This document shows positions 34,313 through 43,549 of a stretch of DNA of 64,000 nucleotides, piece after piece. Positions within the stretch are counted from its first letter, which is position 1; each line of letters starts with the position of its first letter. Position numbers and translations under genes: made by a program. The notes under the pieces are model-generated. The model searched no databases. It saw only the letters and a list, made by a program, of their open reading frames with translations, and had not been told where the DNA came from. Origin of the DNA: Bacillota bacterium (GTDB lineage: Bacteria > Bacillota > Clostridia > Christensenellales > CAG-314); assembly GCA_023458375.1 (NCBI GenBank), contig JAEWZT010000004.1:124001-188000 (forward strand). Reading direction: 5' to 3'.

Positions 34313-35779
34313 ATGAAGAAGTTTTTCAGTTCTGCAAAAAATATCCTTATCTTAATTTTGGTAGTCGTTATCCTCGCCGAGGGAGGACTTTGCGTATTTT
34401 TTGCGCTTAACCAAAACCAAGGCGCTACCGTTACGGGCAGACAGCCCAACGCCAATGTCCGCGGTAAAGTTTTAACCGACTTAGGCGAAATGATTTGCGC
34501 CAATATTATTGTTGAAGATTCCGAGGGCAAGAGCAACCTATACACAACCAATCTTATGTCAACTTACGATATAAGCCTGTCCGAGGGAACATACACTTTC
34601 CACTATACGCGCGGAATGCAGTTTTCTACGGTAACAAAAACCGTAACCGTTGAAAAGTACAAAGACTATTACCTTGAAGACGTGCGCTTAATACGTCTTT
34701 ACGATTCGGAATCAAAGGGGTTTTACCCCGGCGACCTTCATCAGCACACTTACTTTTCCGACGGAAGCGACAGTCCCCACCAGCTGCTTTTAGCAGACAT
34801 TGCCGCGGGGCTTACATGGGCGCTGCTTACAGACCACAACGACAACAGGGGCATGTCTGAATGGCTCCAAAACAACAGAGCCGTTTATGACGTAGTTGAC
34901 GGCGGTTTTAAGTTCTTTACACCTATTGCGGGCGTAGAAATTACCACGGGTTACGGGCACTTCCAAAGCATAGGGGTGTCAACGGTAATTGACGAGTGGG
35001 ATATTGACCTTGATTTAGGTGAAAACCCCTACGAGCAGGTAAAAATTATTCTTGAAGAAATGCGCCGCGCGGGAGCTGCCATTGTGCAGCTAAACCACCC
35101 TTACTCCACAGGCGGCATGGGCTTTAACAACTATACAGGCTTGTGGGATTTTATAGACATGTTTGATACCATGGAAATTTGGAACGGCTACTTTGAGCCT
35201 TGCGGATATATCCCCGCCGCGGGAAAGTTTAATCAAAACAGACAGTCAATGCTTACCTGGTTTGACTATTTGAATCAGGGCAAAAAAATATTTGCCACTG
35301 CGGGCACAGACATTCACTCCATAAAAGGCTATTTTAATCCCAACTTATACGCCGCTTACGACAAAGCTTACGAAAAAGCTTTAAAACAGGCGGGACAATA
35401 TGCCGGCATGCCCACATGCTTTGCCTATATTCCCGACGGCAACGTCAACGCCGACAGCATTTTACAGGCAATGAAGCAGGGGAACTCCTTCATTACAAAC
35501 GGACCGTTGGTATTTGCTACCGTCAACGGAAAAACTTACGGTCAAACGGCCTATATTTCATCGGGAACGGTTGTAGACGCAGAACTGTTTTGCCGCGAGG
35601 GGCTTGAAACGCTCAATATCTACAAAAACGGCGAAATCATTAAAACAATTTCCCTTGAAGGGCAAAATTACAACGGGCAATTCTCCCTTGAAGGCATTGA
35701 AGAGGGCGACTGGATTGTAATAGAAGTTTACGGCGAAGGCGTGTATTACGCCGTTACAAACCCTATATTTTTTGAGTAA
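34313..35779 (+). CDS. CehA/McbA-type PHP-domain metallohydrolase, membrane-anchored
   Basis: 488 residues from the ATG at 34313, with AGGAGA upstream; the in-frame ATG at 34277 lies within the operator region. Residues 9-33 are one membrane segment. Residues ~47-125 form an Ig-like/carboxypeptidase-regulatory-type beta domain. Residues ~138-400 form a PHP fold with metal ligands GDLHQHTYFSDGS (H143, H145), LLTDHND (H175), QLNHPYS and AGTDIHS. The C-terminal ~90 residues form another beta domain. The PHP fold faces the outside. Known relatives hydrolyse phosphoesters or carbamates. As first gene of an operon with a BMP-type importer, trimming an extracellular nucleotide or sugar phosphate before uptake is the natural guess, but untested. 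Confidence 0.82.
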   Translation: MKKFFSSAKNILILILVVVILAEGGLCVFFALNQNQGATVTGRQPNANVRGKVLTDLGEMICANIIVEDSEGKSNLYTTNLMSTYDISLSEGTYTFHYTRGMQFSTVTKTVTVEKYKDYYLEDVRLIRLYDSESKGFYPGDLHQHTYFSDGSDSPHQLLLADIAAGLTWALLTDHNDNRGMSEWLQNNRAVYDVVDGGFKFFTPIAGVEITTGYGHFQSIGVSTVIDEWDIDLDLGENPYEQVKIILEEMRRAGAAIVQLNHPYSTGGMGFNNYTGLWDFIDMFDTMEIWNGYFEPCGYIPAAGKFNQNRQSMLTWFDYLNQGKKIFATAGTDIHSIKGYFNPNLYAAYDKAYEKALKQAGQYAGMPTCFAYIPDGNVNADSILQAMKQGNSFITNGPLVFATVNGKTYGQTAYISSGTVVDAELFCREGLETLNIYKNGEIIKTISLEGQNYNGQFSLEGIEEGDWIVIEVYGEGVYYAVTNPIFFE

Positions 35780-35822
35780 ATTAAGTGTCAAAAGACACTA
35801 ATATAAAGGAGAGGAAAAAGTT

Positions 35823-36299
35823 ATGAAAAAAAGACTGTTCAAAATAGTATGCGCGCTGTTGGCAATCACCATGTTAGGCACAGCGCTTGCCGCCTGCGGC
35901 ACGCCTGTTGGCAAAGACACCGCAACGGCTAACGACGCTTACTATGACGAAAGCTACGGTAACTATACAATAGAGGTTAAGCTAATTATCGGCAATCCCG
36001 ACCCCAACGGAGAACCTTTATTCAGCGGAATCGTAACTTTAAAAACAATTAAACATATGGCTTACGAAGCGGTTGAGGCTGCTTGTGCTGCAAAGAGCAT
36101 TTCCATTGTAGGACTTAACGGTTATTCTTCATTTATAACAAGCCTTGCGGGCGTTGGTTATAAAGACAACGGAAACGGCACTTACACCAGCTGGTCAACA
36201 ACGCTTAACGGCGGCTTTTGTGCCGGCGTAGGCGCTCAGCAACTTAGAGACGGCGACCTTTTAGAAATCCGTTACGTTACCAAAGATATTACCTGGTAA
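35823..36299 (+). CDS. DUF4430-domain lipoprotein
   Basis: 158 residues, SD AAAGGAGAGG. A lipoprotein signal peptide ends in the lipobox ALAAC (C25). The mature part, from ~45 on, is a DUF4430 domain (NYTIEVKLIIG..., MAYEAVEAACAA, YTSWSTTLNGGFCAGVGAQQLRDGDLLEIRYV). This beta-grasp-like domain is related to the C-terminal domain of transcobalamin/intrinsic factor and often contributes to ligand capture at the cell surface. It lies between the PHP hydrolase and the BMP lipoprotein. It may help ligand binding for the importer. Confidence 0.82.
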   Translation: MKKRLFKIVCALLAITMLGTALAACGTPVGKDTATANDAYYDESYGNYTIEVKLIIGNPDPNGEPLFSGIVTLKTIKHMAYEAVEAACAAKSISIVGLNGYSSFITSLAGVGYKDNGNGTYTSWSTTLNGGFCAGVGAQQLRDGDLLEIRYVTKDITW

Positions 36300-36338
36300 T
36301 ATTTAAGGGTTTTTAAGGCGGGGCTACAAACTACTTAC

Positions 36339-36409
36339 CGCGGAGGCGGGGTTAGCGCTGTAAAATCTGACTATGTTTTACAGTCCCCCAAAATAACCCC
36401 GTTTCCGCG
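36339..36409 (+). other. Large nested hairpin between DUF4430 and BMP genes
   Basis: Three nested perfect stems: CGCGGA/TCCGCG (36339-36344, 36404-36409), CGGGGTTA/TAACCCCG (36347-36354, 36394-36401) and CTGTAAAA/TTTTACAG (36358-36365, 36376-36383). No T-run follows, so it is not a normal terminator. It may be an mRNA-processing or stability element that sets levels of the importer relative to the genes upstream, or a small mobile hairpin element. Confidence 0.65.
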
Positions 36410-36457
36410 CGTAAAACCCTTCCCTCTTCTTTAATAAAAAACATTGGAGAAACAGTT

Positions 36458-37645
36458 ATGAAAAAATTTGCTAAAATTATTGCTGTAATATTGGTATTAA
36501 TGCTTGCGCTCCCTCTCTTTGCAAGCTGTGATACGACGGAAGACAACGACGGAAGCGCCGACGGTATAACCAAAGTCTGCCTTATCATTAACGGAAACTT
36601 AGGAGACAAGTCTTTCTTTGATTCGGCAAAAAACGGCATTGATATGATAAACGCAAGCAACCCCGAAATAGTTACGGCGGTTAAAGAGCTTGGCGAGGAC
36701 GCGAGCAAATGGGAATCGGCGCTTCGCGAAGCCTGCCTTTCAACGGAAAAATACGACCTTATTATAGTGGGCACCGACCAAATGAGGGAAAAGCTTCAAC
36801 GTATTGCGCCGCAATTCCCCACAAAAAAGTTCATTATATTTGACTCGGATATAAACAAAGAAGCCAAAGGAAAAACCTTTAACAACGTATATTCCATAAC
36901 CTATAAGCAAAACGAAGGTTCCTTTTTGGCGGGCGTTTTAGCTGCTACATGGCTTAATATTTTGCAAAGCGGGCAAACGCTGCAAAAAACTGGTTTTGTA
37001 GGCGGCATGAACACCGATATCATTAAAGACTTTGCGCTAGGCTATTACGAAGGAATAAAATATGTTAATAACCTCAACCTTTACGGAACGACGAAAACTT
37101 TCGTTTCTTATGTCGGCGGTTTTTCAGACAGCGTAACGGGCAAAAGTCAGGCACTCAGCCAATATAACGCCGGCGCGGCTATAATTTTCCAAGCCGCTTC
37201 CCAATCGGGGCTTGGCTGCATTGACGCCGCAAAACAGCTTAACTCGTCAAGTTTGACAAAATATATCATAGGCGTTGACTCCGACCAAAACGAATACTAT
37301 TCGCACGGCGACACAAAAGACCTTAACAAGGCTGCGTGCATTATAACAAGCGTTTTAAAGCGCGTTGATTTATCCCTTAAACAAGCGATTTTGGCTTTCC
37401 ACCAAAATACTTTACAAATGGGAACTATAAACAGCTTAGGGGTAGCTTCCTATATTGACGGCGAACAGGTTATCGGGCTTGCAAAAAATAATTATTACAA
37501 GAGCATTATCCCCCAGTCAATCAGAGACCTTATTGACCAAGTTGAACAAAAAATAATAAGCGGCGATATAGTCGTGCTTTCTTCCTACACCACCTCGCGC
37601 ACCGATTTTAACGCCATAGAAGACGCTATAAAGGTTAACGGATAA
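36458..37645 (+). CDS. BMP-family ABC transporter substrate-binding lipoprotein
   Basis: 395 residues with lipobox LFASC (C24). It belongs to the Bmp/Med family that captures nucleosides or purine-like ligands outside the cell. Seen: KVCLIINGNLGDKSFFDSAKNGI, the KYDLIIVGTDQM core, NEGSFLAGVLAA, GFVGGMNTD and GAAIIFQAASQSG with IGVDSDQNE, all family landmarks. It stands directly upstream of its ATPase (two-base gap) and two permeases, the standard nucleoside-importer order. The actual ligand is not readable. Confidence 0.93.
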   Translation: MKKFAKIIAVILVLMLALPLFASCDTTEDNDGSADGITKVCLIINGNLGDKSFFDSAKNGIDMINASNPEIVTAVKELGEDASKWESALREACLSTEKYDLIIVGTDQMREKLQRIAPQFPTKKFIIFDSDINKEAKGKTFNNVYSITYKQNEGSFLAGVLAATWLNILQSGQTLQKTGFVGGMNTDIIKDFALGYYEGIKYVNNLNLYGTTKTFVSYVGGFSDSVTGKSQALSQYNAGAAIIFQAASQSGLGCIDAAKQLNSSSLTKYIIGVDSDQNEYYSHGDTKDLNKAACIITSVLKRVDLSLKQAILAFHQNTLQMGTINSLGVASYIDGEQVIGLAKNNYYKSIIPQSIRDLIDQVEQKIISGDIVVLSSYTTSRTDFNAIEDAIKVNG

Positions 37646-37647
37646 CA

Positions 37648-39174
37648 ATGAATAACGCTGTCGTCAAAATGCAGAATATAACCAAGATATACGGCAACGG
37701 CATAGCCGCAAACGTAAATGCCCGTATTGAGGTTAAAAGGGGGGAAATTCACGCTCTTGCCGGGGAAAACGGCGCGGGAAAGTCCACGCTTATGAAAATC
37801 CTTTTCGGCATTGAGCAAGCTACTTCGGGCGAGATATTTATCAACGGCGAAGCTGTTAATATCACGTCCCCCCTTGTCGCATACAAATACAAAATAGGCA
37901 TGGTGCATCAGCATTTTATGCTCATTGACAATTTGACGGTAGCGGAAAATATTATTTTAGGCATTGAAAAAACTAAAAGAGGCTTTTTGGACAGGGCGGG
38001 CGCGATAGAGTTTACCAAAAAACTGTCGCGGGAATACGATATGCCCATTAACCCCCTTGACAAAGTGGGCGGCTTGTCCGTCGTGCAAAAGCAAAAGGTG
38101 GAAATATTAAAGGTTTTGGCGAGGGAAGCGGAAGTTATTATTTTGGACGAGCCTACTGCGGTGCTTACCCCACAGGAAACTCAGCGGTTTTTCGCGCAGC
38201 TTTTACTGCTTAAAGATAAGGGCTATACGGTAATCATCATTACCCACAAGCTAAAAGAAATCAAGCAGATTTGCGATACCATTACCGTTATGCGTAACGG
38301 CAGGTATATCACCACCGCCCCCGTAGCAGATATGACGGAAGAGGATATTTCCAAGCTAATGGTGGGGCGCGACGTTATAAAAAATATTGAAAAAGCTCCT
38401 TTGAGCGCAGGGGAAGAATGCCTTACGGTAAAGGGGCTTAACAAAGTTTGCGGCGGAAAAACGCTTTTAAAGGACATAAATTTTTCCTGCAAAAAGGGTG
38501 AAATCGTAACGCTTGCGGGCGTTGAGGGAAACGGTCAAAAAGAAATAGTAAACGCCGTTACGGGCTTTGACAAAGATTACGGCGGCACAATCGCCATTCA
38601 AGGCAAAGATATAAAAAAACTTTCAATCAAATCAATAAGGCAGTTAGGGGAGGCGCATATACCCGAAGACAGGCTTGTAACGGGAGTGGACGTTGCCTCT
38701 TCAATAGAAGAAAACCTCATTTCATGCGATTTACAGGACTCTTTAAAATGGGTGTTTACCGACGGCAAAAAAATACGCGATTTTTCCTGCGGCTGTATAG
38801 ATTCCTATGAAATTAAATGCGAAAACGGGCTTCAAAACGTAGGCATGCTTTCGGGCGGAAACATGCAAAAAGTTGTCGTGGCGAGAGAAACGGTTAATAA
38901 CCCCAAGCTTTTAATCGCAAATCAGCCTACGCGCGGAGTTGACGTGGGCGCGGTTGAGTGTATTCACAAAAAAATCATTTCGTTAAGAGAGCAAGGCTGC
39001 GCTATTTTGCTTATTTCCTCAGACTTGTCGGAAGTCTTTGCTTTGTCCGACAAGATTTTGGTGCTTTGCGGCGGGGAAATCGCCGCGCGTTTAGATAACG
39101 GAAAAGAGCTTACGGAAGAGGAACTAGGGCTTTATATGCTGGGGCTTAAAAAGCAAGAGGGGGCGAAAGCGTGA
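37648..39174 (+). CDS. Nucleoside-type ABC transporter ATPase with two ABC domains
   Basis: 508 residues with tandem ABC domains. The first has an intact Walker A (GENGAGKST), a signature GGLSVVQKQKVEI, and Walker B VIILDEPTAVLT. The second has a degenerate P-loop (GVEGNGQKE) and signature MLSGGNMQKVV, as usual for the YufO/NupO and sugar CUT2-type ATPases. It energises import through the two permeases that follow. Its stop overlaps the next start by four bases. Confidence 0.95.
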   Translation: MNNAVVKMQNITKIYGNGIAANVNARIEVKRGEIHALAGENGAGKSTLMKILFGIEQATSGEIFINGEAVNITSPLVAYKYKIGMVHQHFMLIDNLTVAENIILGIEKTKRGFLDRAGAIEFTKKLSREYDMPINPLDKVGGLSVVQKQKVEILKVLAREAEVIILDEPTAVLTPQETQRFFAQLLLLKDKGYTVIIITHKLKEIKQICDTITVMRNGRYITTAPVADMTEEDISKLMVGRDVIKNIEKAPLSAGEECLTVKGLNKVCGGKTLLKDINFSCKKGEIVTLAGVEGNGQKEIVNAVTGFDKDYGGTIAIQGKDIKKLSIKSIRQLGEAHIPEDRLVTGVDVASSIEENLISCDLQDSLKWVFTDGKKIRDFSCGCIDSYEIKCENGLQNVGMLSGGNMQKVVVARETVNNPKLLIANQPTRGVDVGAVECIHKKIISLREQGCAILLISSDLSEVFALSDKILVLCGGEIAARLDNGKELTEEELGLYMLGLKKQEGAKA

Positions 39175-40319
39175 AAGAGTTTTTTTCAAAAATCAAAGCT
39201 TTTTTTGCCTCATTGTTTGCTAAAATAAAGAGGGCGTTTGTTTCTCCCGACAGAAAGCAGAAAGAGAGCTATTTTGCCTTAATAAGAACTTTTGTGGCGG
39301 TGGCAATAGCTCTTACACTTTCCTGCGTTATTTTGCTGCTTACAAGCAAAAACGCGGGGTATGCGATAATTACTCTTTTAACAGGTCCCTTAAAAAACAG
39401 CTTTTGGCGCGCAGAAGTAATTAGAAATTCCGTTCCTTTAATTTTTGCGGGCGTTGCCGCCTGCATAATGCTTAAAGCGGGTCAGTTTAATATGATAGGG
39501 GAAGGCAGCTTTTATATAGGCGGGCTTACCGCGGCGGTAACAGCAATTGCTCTTCCCGGCGCGGGGTTTTTCGCCGTTCTTTTGGCTTGCCTTGCGGGAA
39601 CAGTTATAACGGGGGTTATCGGAAGCGTTCCCGCGCTGTTAAAGGCAAAACTGGGGGTAAGCGAGTTTGTCGTTTCCCTTATGTTTAACTTTATAATGCT
39701 TTGGGTGGGCATGTTCTTTTTGCAAAACTTTTTCAAAGACGAAAACTACGGCGACGTGGCGACGGGTCTTATACCCGAAGAGAACCGTTTCGTCTCTCTT
39801 TTACAGGGGACTTATCTCACTACAAACATAATTCTTGCTTTGGCGGTAGTTATATTAGCGGGAATCTTTATTTATAAAACTAAATGGGGCTACACGATTA
39901 GGCTGACGGGCAATAATGCCAACTTCGCTAAATATTCGGGGCTTAACCCTACGGGGGCGGTAATTTACTCACAAATTATCGGAAGCGCCGTTGCGGGGCT
40001 TGGCGGCGCGGCGGAAATTCTTGCTTCGGCGGACGCCCGTTTTAGTTGGAAAACATTGCCGGGATACGGCTTTGACGGTTTTATCGTGGCAATTCTTTCG
40101 GGAAACAATCCTTTTTTAGTGCCCTTTTCGGCGTTGTTTTTATCCTACCTCAGAACGGGCGCCGTTATTATGGCGGCAAATACCGACGTGGCAAGCGAAA
40201 TTGTCAGCATTATACAGGCGGTTATAATAATCGTCGTTGCGGGCACGGCTTTCATGAGCAGATATAAACATATTTTTGTCTTAGGCAAAAACAAAAAAAC
40301 AAAGGAGGAAGGTCTATGA
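39171..40319 (+). CDS. Nucleoside-type ABC transporter permease 1
   Basis: 382 residues with about nine hydrophobic segments, including GYAIITLLTGPLKNSFW, VSEFVVSLMFNFIMLW and GAVIYSQIIGSAVAGLGGAAEIL (the EAA-like coupling region near GLGGAAE). It is of the YufP/NupP type (BPD_transp_2 fold). A ~30-residue Lys-rich N-terminal cytoplasmic region is longer than usual. Overlaps the ATPase gene (4 bases) and the second permease gene (4 bases). Confidence 0.93.
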   Translation: MKEFFSKIKAFFASLFAKIKRAFVSPDRKQKESYFALIRTFVAVAIALTLSCVILLLTSKNAGYAIITLLTGPLKNSFWRAEVIRNSVPLIFAGVAACIMLKAGQFNMIGEGSFYIGGLTAAVTAIALPGAGFFAVLLACLAGTVITGVIGSVPALLKAKLGVSEFVVSLMFNFIMLWVGMFFLQNFFKDENYGDVATGLIPEENRFVSLLQGTYLTTNIILALAVVILAGIFIYKTKWGYTIRLTGNNANFAKYSGLNPTGAVIYSQIIGSAVAGLGGAAEILASADARFSWKTLPGYGFDGFIVAILSGNNPFLVPFSALFLSYLRTGAVIMAANTDVASEIVSIIQAVIIIVVAGTAFMSRYKHIFVLGKNKKTKEEGL

Positions 40320-41260
40320 ATATCTGGCAGTTACTTACAAGCAACCAATTCATAGGCACATGTCTTTCTTTGAGCATACCTATTTTATTTGCCTCCTTAG
40401 CGGCGCTTGTGTCAAACAAGGCGGGCATACTAAATATAAATATTGAAGGCAGCATGTCCGTTTCGGCTTTAATGGGCGCCCTTGCGAGTTTTTATATAAA
40501 AAGCTGGGCGGTGGGCGCGCTTTGCGGCGTCGCGAGCGGTATTTTAATGGGAATGCTGCTATATTACTGCGCCCATAACCTTAAAACCAACTCGGTATTG
40601 TCGGGTGTAGCTCTTAATATTTTTGCGACGGGTTTGTGCGTGTTTGTTATGCAGGCGCTTTTGGGAAGCAAGGGCAACACCGAAGCGGCGCCCAGCACGC
40701 GCATACCTGATATTTCTATTCCGTTTTTAAAAGACATTCCGCTTTTGGGCGCTGTATTTGAGCAAAGCGTGCTGTTTTACCTTGCGGTTTTAAGCGTTGT
40801 AGTCGTTGACGTTCTGCTTAAACGCACTAAACTCGGGCTGCGCATCAGGGCGGTGGGCTACAACCCGCAGGCTTCGTTATCTGTGGGCATTTCCGTCAAA
40901 AAAACGCAGTTTACCGCTTTGGTAATTGCGGGCGTATTCGCGGGGCTTGGCGGTGTATATATGTCAATGGCGTATTTGGGCACTTTTAACAGCGGAATGA
41001 TAGCGGGGCGGGGCTTTATAGGTCTTGCCGCCGAAGCAATGGGAAGCGGCATACCTTACCTGACTATGCTTTTCACCTTCATTTTCGGCATAGTAACGGC
41101 TTTTTCCATTTCGGCTCAAACGGCGTTAAATGTGCCCTACGAACTGCTTAATACTTTGCCCTATTTAATGACGGTAATAGCGTTGGTAATTTTTTCAGTC
41201 AGGAATAAAAAAAGAATACAAAAAAGGAAAGACAAGGACGATGAAAAAAGCATGGCTTAG
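40316..41260 (+). CDS. Nucleoside-type ABC transporter permease 2
   Basis: 314 residues and about eight hydrophobic segments, YufQ/NupQ type. Seen: ALVSNKAGILNINIEGSMSV, the family-typical AGIxNIxxEG motif, FATGLCVF, and GLGGVYMSMAYLGTFNSGMIAGRGFIGLAAEAMG (GLGG coupling helix). Pairs with permease 1 to form the channel. Its end overlaps the following ADP-ribosylglycohydrolase-type gene by 20 bases. Confidence 0.94.
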   Translation: MNIWQLLTSNQFIGTCLSLSIPILFASLAALVSNKAGILNINIEGSMSVSALMGALASFYIKSWAVGALCGVASGILMGMLLYYCAHNLKTNSVLSGVALNIFATGLCVFVMQALLGSKGNTEAAPSTRIPDISIPFLKDIPLLGAVFEQSVLFYLAVLSVVVVDVLLKRTKLGLRIRAVGYNPQASLSVGISVKKTQFTALVIAGVFAGLGGVYMSMAYLGTFNSGMIAGRGFIGLAAEAMGSGIPYLTMLFTFIFGIVTAFSISAQTALNVPYELLNTLPYLMTVIALVIFSVRNKKRIQKRKDKDDEKSMA

Positions 41261-42632
41261 AGAATACGAACTTATGTGCGGCGCAAAGCCAAAAATCTTG
41301 AAAGAAGAGGAACAAGGATGGCTTTTTAGTCAAAAAGTTGAAGAAATGGACGACATTATGTTAAAATCCAAATGGACGTCCAACGTTCCCGGTTCGGGCG
41401 CGCCCGAAAGGGTCATTGTAGGCGCAATTGCCGATTACGGCAATATGGGCTATGACGTGAGCCAAGCGGAAGAACTTATTGACGAGGGCTTTGCCTATTT
41501 GGAAAAAAACGATATGGCAAACCTCAACCGCGTTACCTGGCGTATTTGGCATATCCTTAACAACGCGCCGAAAATTAAAGACCATCCATATTTTAAATAC
41601 GAAACATACGACAGTTTAGAAAAAATATTGTCAAGCATAGACTGCCAAAGAACATACACTCCCGTAGATAAAGAAGGAAAACATTTTTTTGCCCAAACTT
41701 ATTACGGCTGGCTTGCGCAAATCGTGGGGGGAGCGCTTGGAACGGCTATTGAGGGCTACACCACGGAAAATATAAGAGAAACCTTTGGCGAAATACACGG
41801 CTATGTCAGGGAGCCCAACACCTATAACGACGACATTACCTACGAAGTCGCTTTTTTAAGGGCGCTTGAAGAAAAGGGAAAAAACTTAACCTCCGCCGAC
41901 ATAGCGGAAATGTGGACGGCGCTTATAACTTTCGGCTGGTCAGCCGAAGAATGGGCGCTAAGGAATATTAAAAACGGAATATACCCTCCCCGTTCGGGTT
42001 ACGAAAACAATCCTTACAGAGAGTGGATAGGGGCGCAAATGCGCGGCGCAGTTTGCGGTCAGGTCGCCCCCGCAAATCCTTTGCTGGCGCTTAAACTAGC
42101 TTATGCGGACGGCGTAGTTTCACACCACAACAACGGCGTATTGGGAGAAATCTTTAATGCCGTTTTGGTATCGCTTTCCTATGTGACTGCCGACGTAAAA
42201 CAGCTTCTTAAAGAAACAATAAGCTATATCCCCCCAAAAAGCGAATACTTTTCCGTCGTTGAGTTTGCCTATAAAACCTGTGAGCGCTGCAAAGACTGGG
42301 AAAGCGCCTGGCAGATTTTACGCGAAAAATATAAAATATACAACTGGATACACGCCTACCCCAACGCTGCGGCGGAAGTTGCCGCGCTTTACTACGGCGG
42401 CGGCGACTTTGACAAAACAATGCACATTATTTCTATGATAGGATTTGACGCTGACTGCAACGCGGCTCAAATCGCAACTTGCTTGGGAATTATCCATACC
42501 GATAAGACGTTGAAGGAAAAATGGACGGCGCCCATAGGCGACACGCTTAAAACTTACATCAGAAACCATAAAACAATGAGTATAAGGCAGCTTGCGGCGG
42601 ATACGGTAAAAGCCGCAAAATTGCTAGACTAG
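41241..42632 (+). CDS. ADP-ribosylglycohydrolase-family enzyme
   Basis: 463 residues, longer than minimal ARH enzymes (~300) owing to an N-terminal ~140-residue extension. Metal-binding family motifs are present in variant form: YGWLAQIVGGALGTAIEGY (GDALG-type), YNDDITYEVAFLRAL (residues 196-200, the DDT-type motif) and GFDADCNAAQIATCLG (401-416, DxDxNAA). It overlaps the permease gene by 20 bases. In this operon it most likely cleaves the N-glycosidic bond of an imported nucleoside or ribosylated metabolite, releasing ribose for the adjacent ribokinase. A role on ADP-ribosylated protein is less likely. Confidence 0.85.
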   Translation: MKKAWLREYELMCGAKPKILKEEEQGWLFSQKVEEMDDIMLKSKWTSNVPGSGAPERVIVGAIADYGNMGYDVSQAEELIDEGFAYLEKNDMANLNRVTWRIWHILNNAPKIKDHPYFKYETYDSLEKILSSIDCQRTYTPVDKEGKHFFAQTYYGWLAQIVGGALGTAIEGYTTENIRETFGEIHGYVREPNTYNDDITYEVAFLRALEEKGKNLTSADIAEMWTALITFGWSAEEWALRNIKNGIYPPRSGYENNPYREWIGAQMRGAVCGQVAPANPLLALKLAYADGVVSHHNNGVLGEIFNAVLVSLSYVTADVKQLLKETISYIPPKSEYFSVVEFAYKTCERCKDWESAWQILREKYKIYNWIHAYPNAAAEVAALYYGGGDFDKTMHIISMIGFDADCNAAQIATCLGIIHTDKTLKEKWTAPIGDTLKTYIRNHKTMSIRQLAADTVKAAKLLD

Positions 42633-42649
42633 ATATCGGAGCTTACTTT

Positions 42650-43549
42650 ATGAAAAAAATCTACGTTATGGGCAGCCTTAATATGGATATGTCCATAAGG
42701 ACGCCCACCCTTCCTCAGGCGGGCGAAACGCTTCACGGCGAGGAGTTTTTATGCAATAGTGGCGGAAAAGGCGCAAACCAAGCTGTTGCGGCATCCCTTT
42801 TAGGGGGTAATGTCGTTATGCTGGGGGGCGTGGGAAACGACCTTTTCGGCGCGCAGTTAAAAAATACCCTTTTGGGTTTTAACGTTGACGTTTCAAACGT
42901 TGTAACCAAACAGTGCGCAAGCGGCGTCGCCGTAGTTATTTTACATAACGGCGACAACAGAATAATACTTTCTTCCGGCGCGAATTACTGCTACGGCATT
43001 GACGACTATAAAGAAGTATTGCAAAAAAACGCCTGCAAAAGCGACCTTTTTGTCGCCCAGCTTGAAACCAAAAGCGAAAATGTGTTTGAAGGCTTAAAGC
43101 TGGCAAAGAAAATGGGTATGACTACGCTACTTAACCCCGCGCCGGCAATAAAGCTTAGCGCCGAAGCGTATGCCAATACCGATATAATCGTCCCCAATCT
43201 GACGGAAGCGCGTATTCTTACCGAACAGGAAAATATTTCAGATTGTTTAAATAAATTTTTGTCACTCGGCGTAAAAAATGTTATAATTACCCTTGGCAGC
43301 GAAGGGTGTCTTGCACACAGCGGTCAATTTACCCAAATGATTGCCGCGCATAAAGTTGAGACTGTGGATACCACAGCCGCGGGCGATACCTTTATAGGCG
43401 CGCTTGCCTGCCGCATAGCAAAGGGCGAAAGTTTTTTTGAAGCCTGCCGTTATGCCAACGCCGCCGCCGCTTTAACCGTTACAAAGCGCGGCGCACAGCA
43501 GTCAATGCCCTCCGAAAGTGAAGTAGAAAACTTTATTAAGGAAAAATAA
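42650..43549 (+). CDS. Ribokinase-type PfkB kinase
   Basis: 299 residues. It phosphorylates ribose to ribose-5-phosphate. Both PfkB signatures are seen: the N-terminal GGKGANQAVAASLLGG with GGVGNDLFG (ribose contacts), and the C-terminal DTTAAGDTFIGALACR with catalytic Asp. NPAPA and NLTEARIL are also ribokinase-like. SD AGATATCGGAG is weak. It follows the glycohydrolase and precedes lacI without gap. It is best called ribokinase from motifs plus context; a nucleoside kinase of the same family remains possible. Confidence 0.88.
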   Translation: MKKIYVMGSLNMDMSIRTPTLPQAGETLHGEEFLCNSGGKGANQAVAASLLGGNVVMLGGVGNDLFGAQLKNTLLGFNVDVSNVVTKQCASGVAVVILHNGDNRIILSSGANYCYGIDDYKEVLQKNACKSDLFVAQLETKSENVFEGLKLAKKMGMTTLLNPAPAIKLSAEAYANTDIIVPNLTEARILTEQENISDCLNKFLSLGVKNVIITLGSEGCLAHSGQFTQMIAAHKVETVDTTAAGDTFIGALACRIAKGESFFEACRYANAAAALTVTKRGAQQSMPSESEVENFIKEK

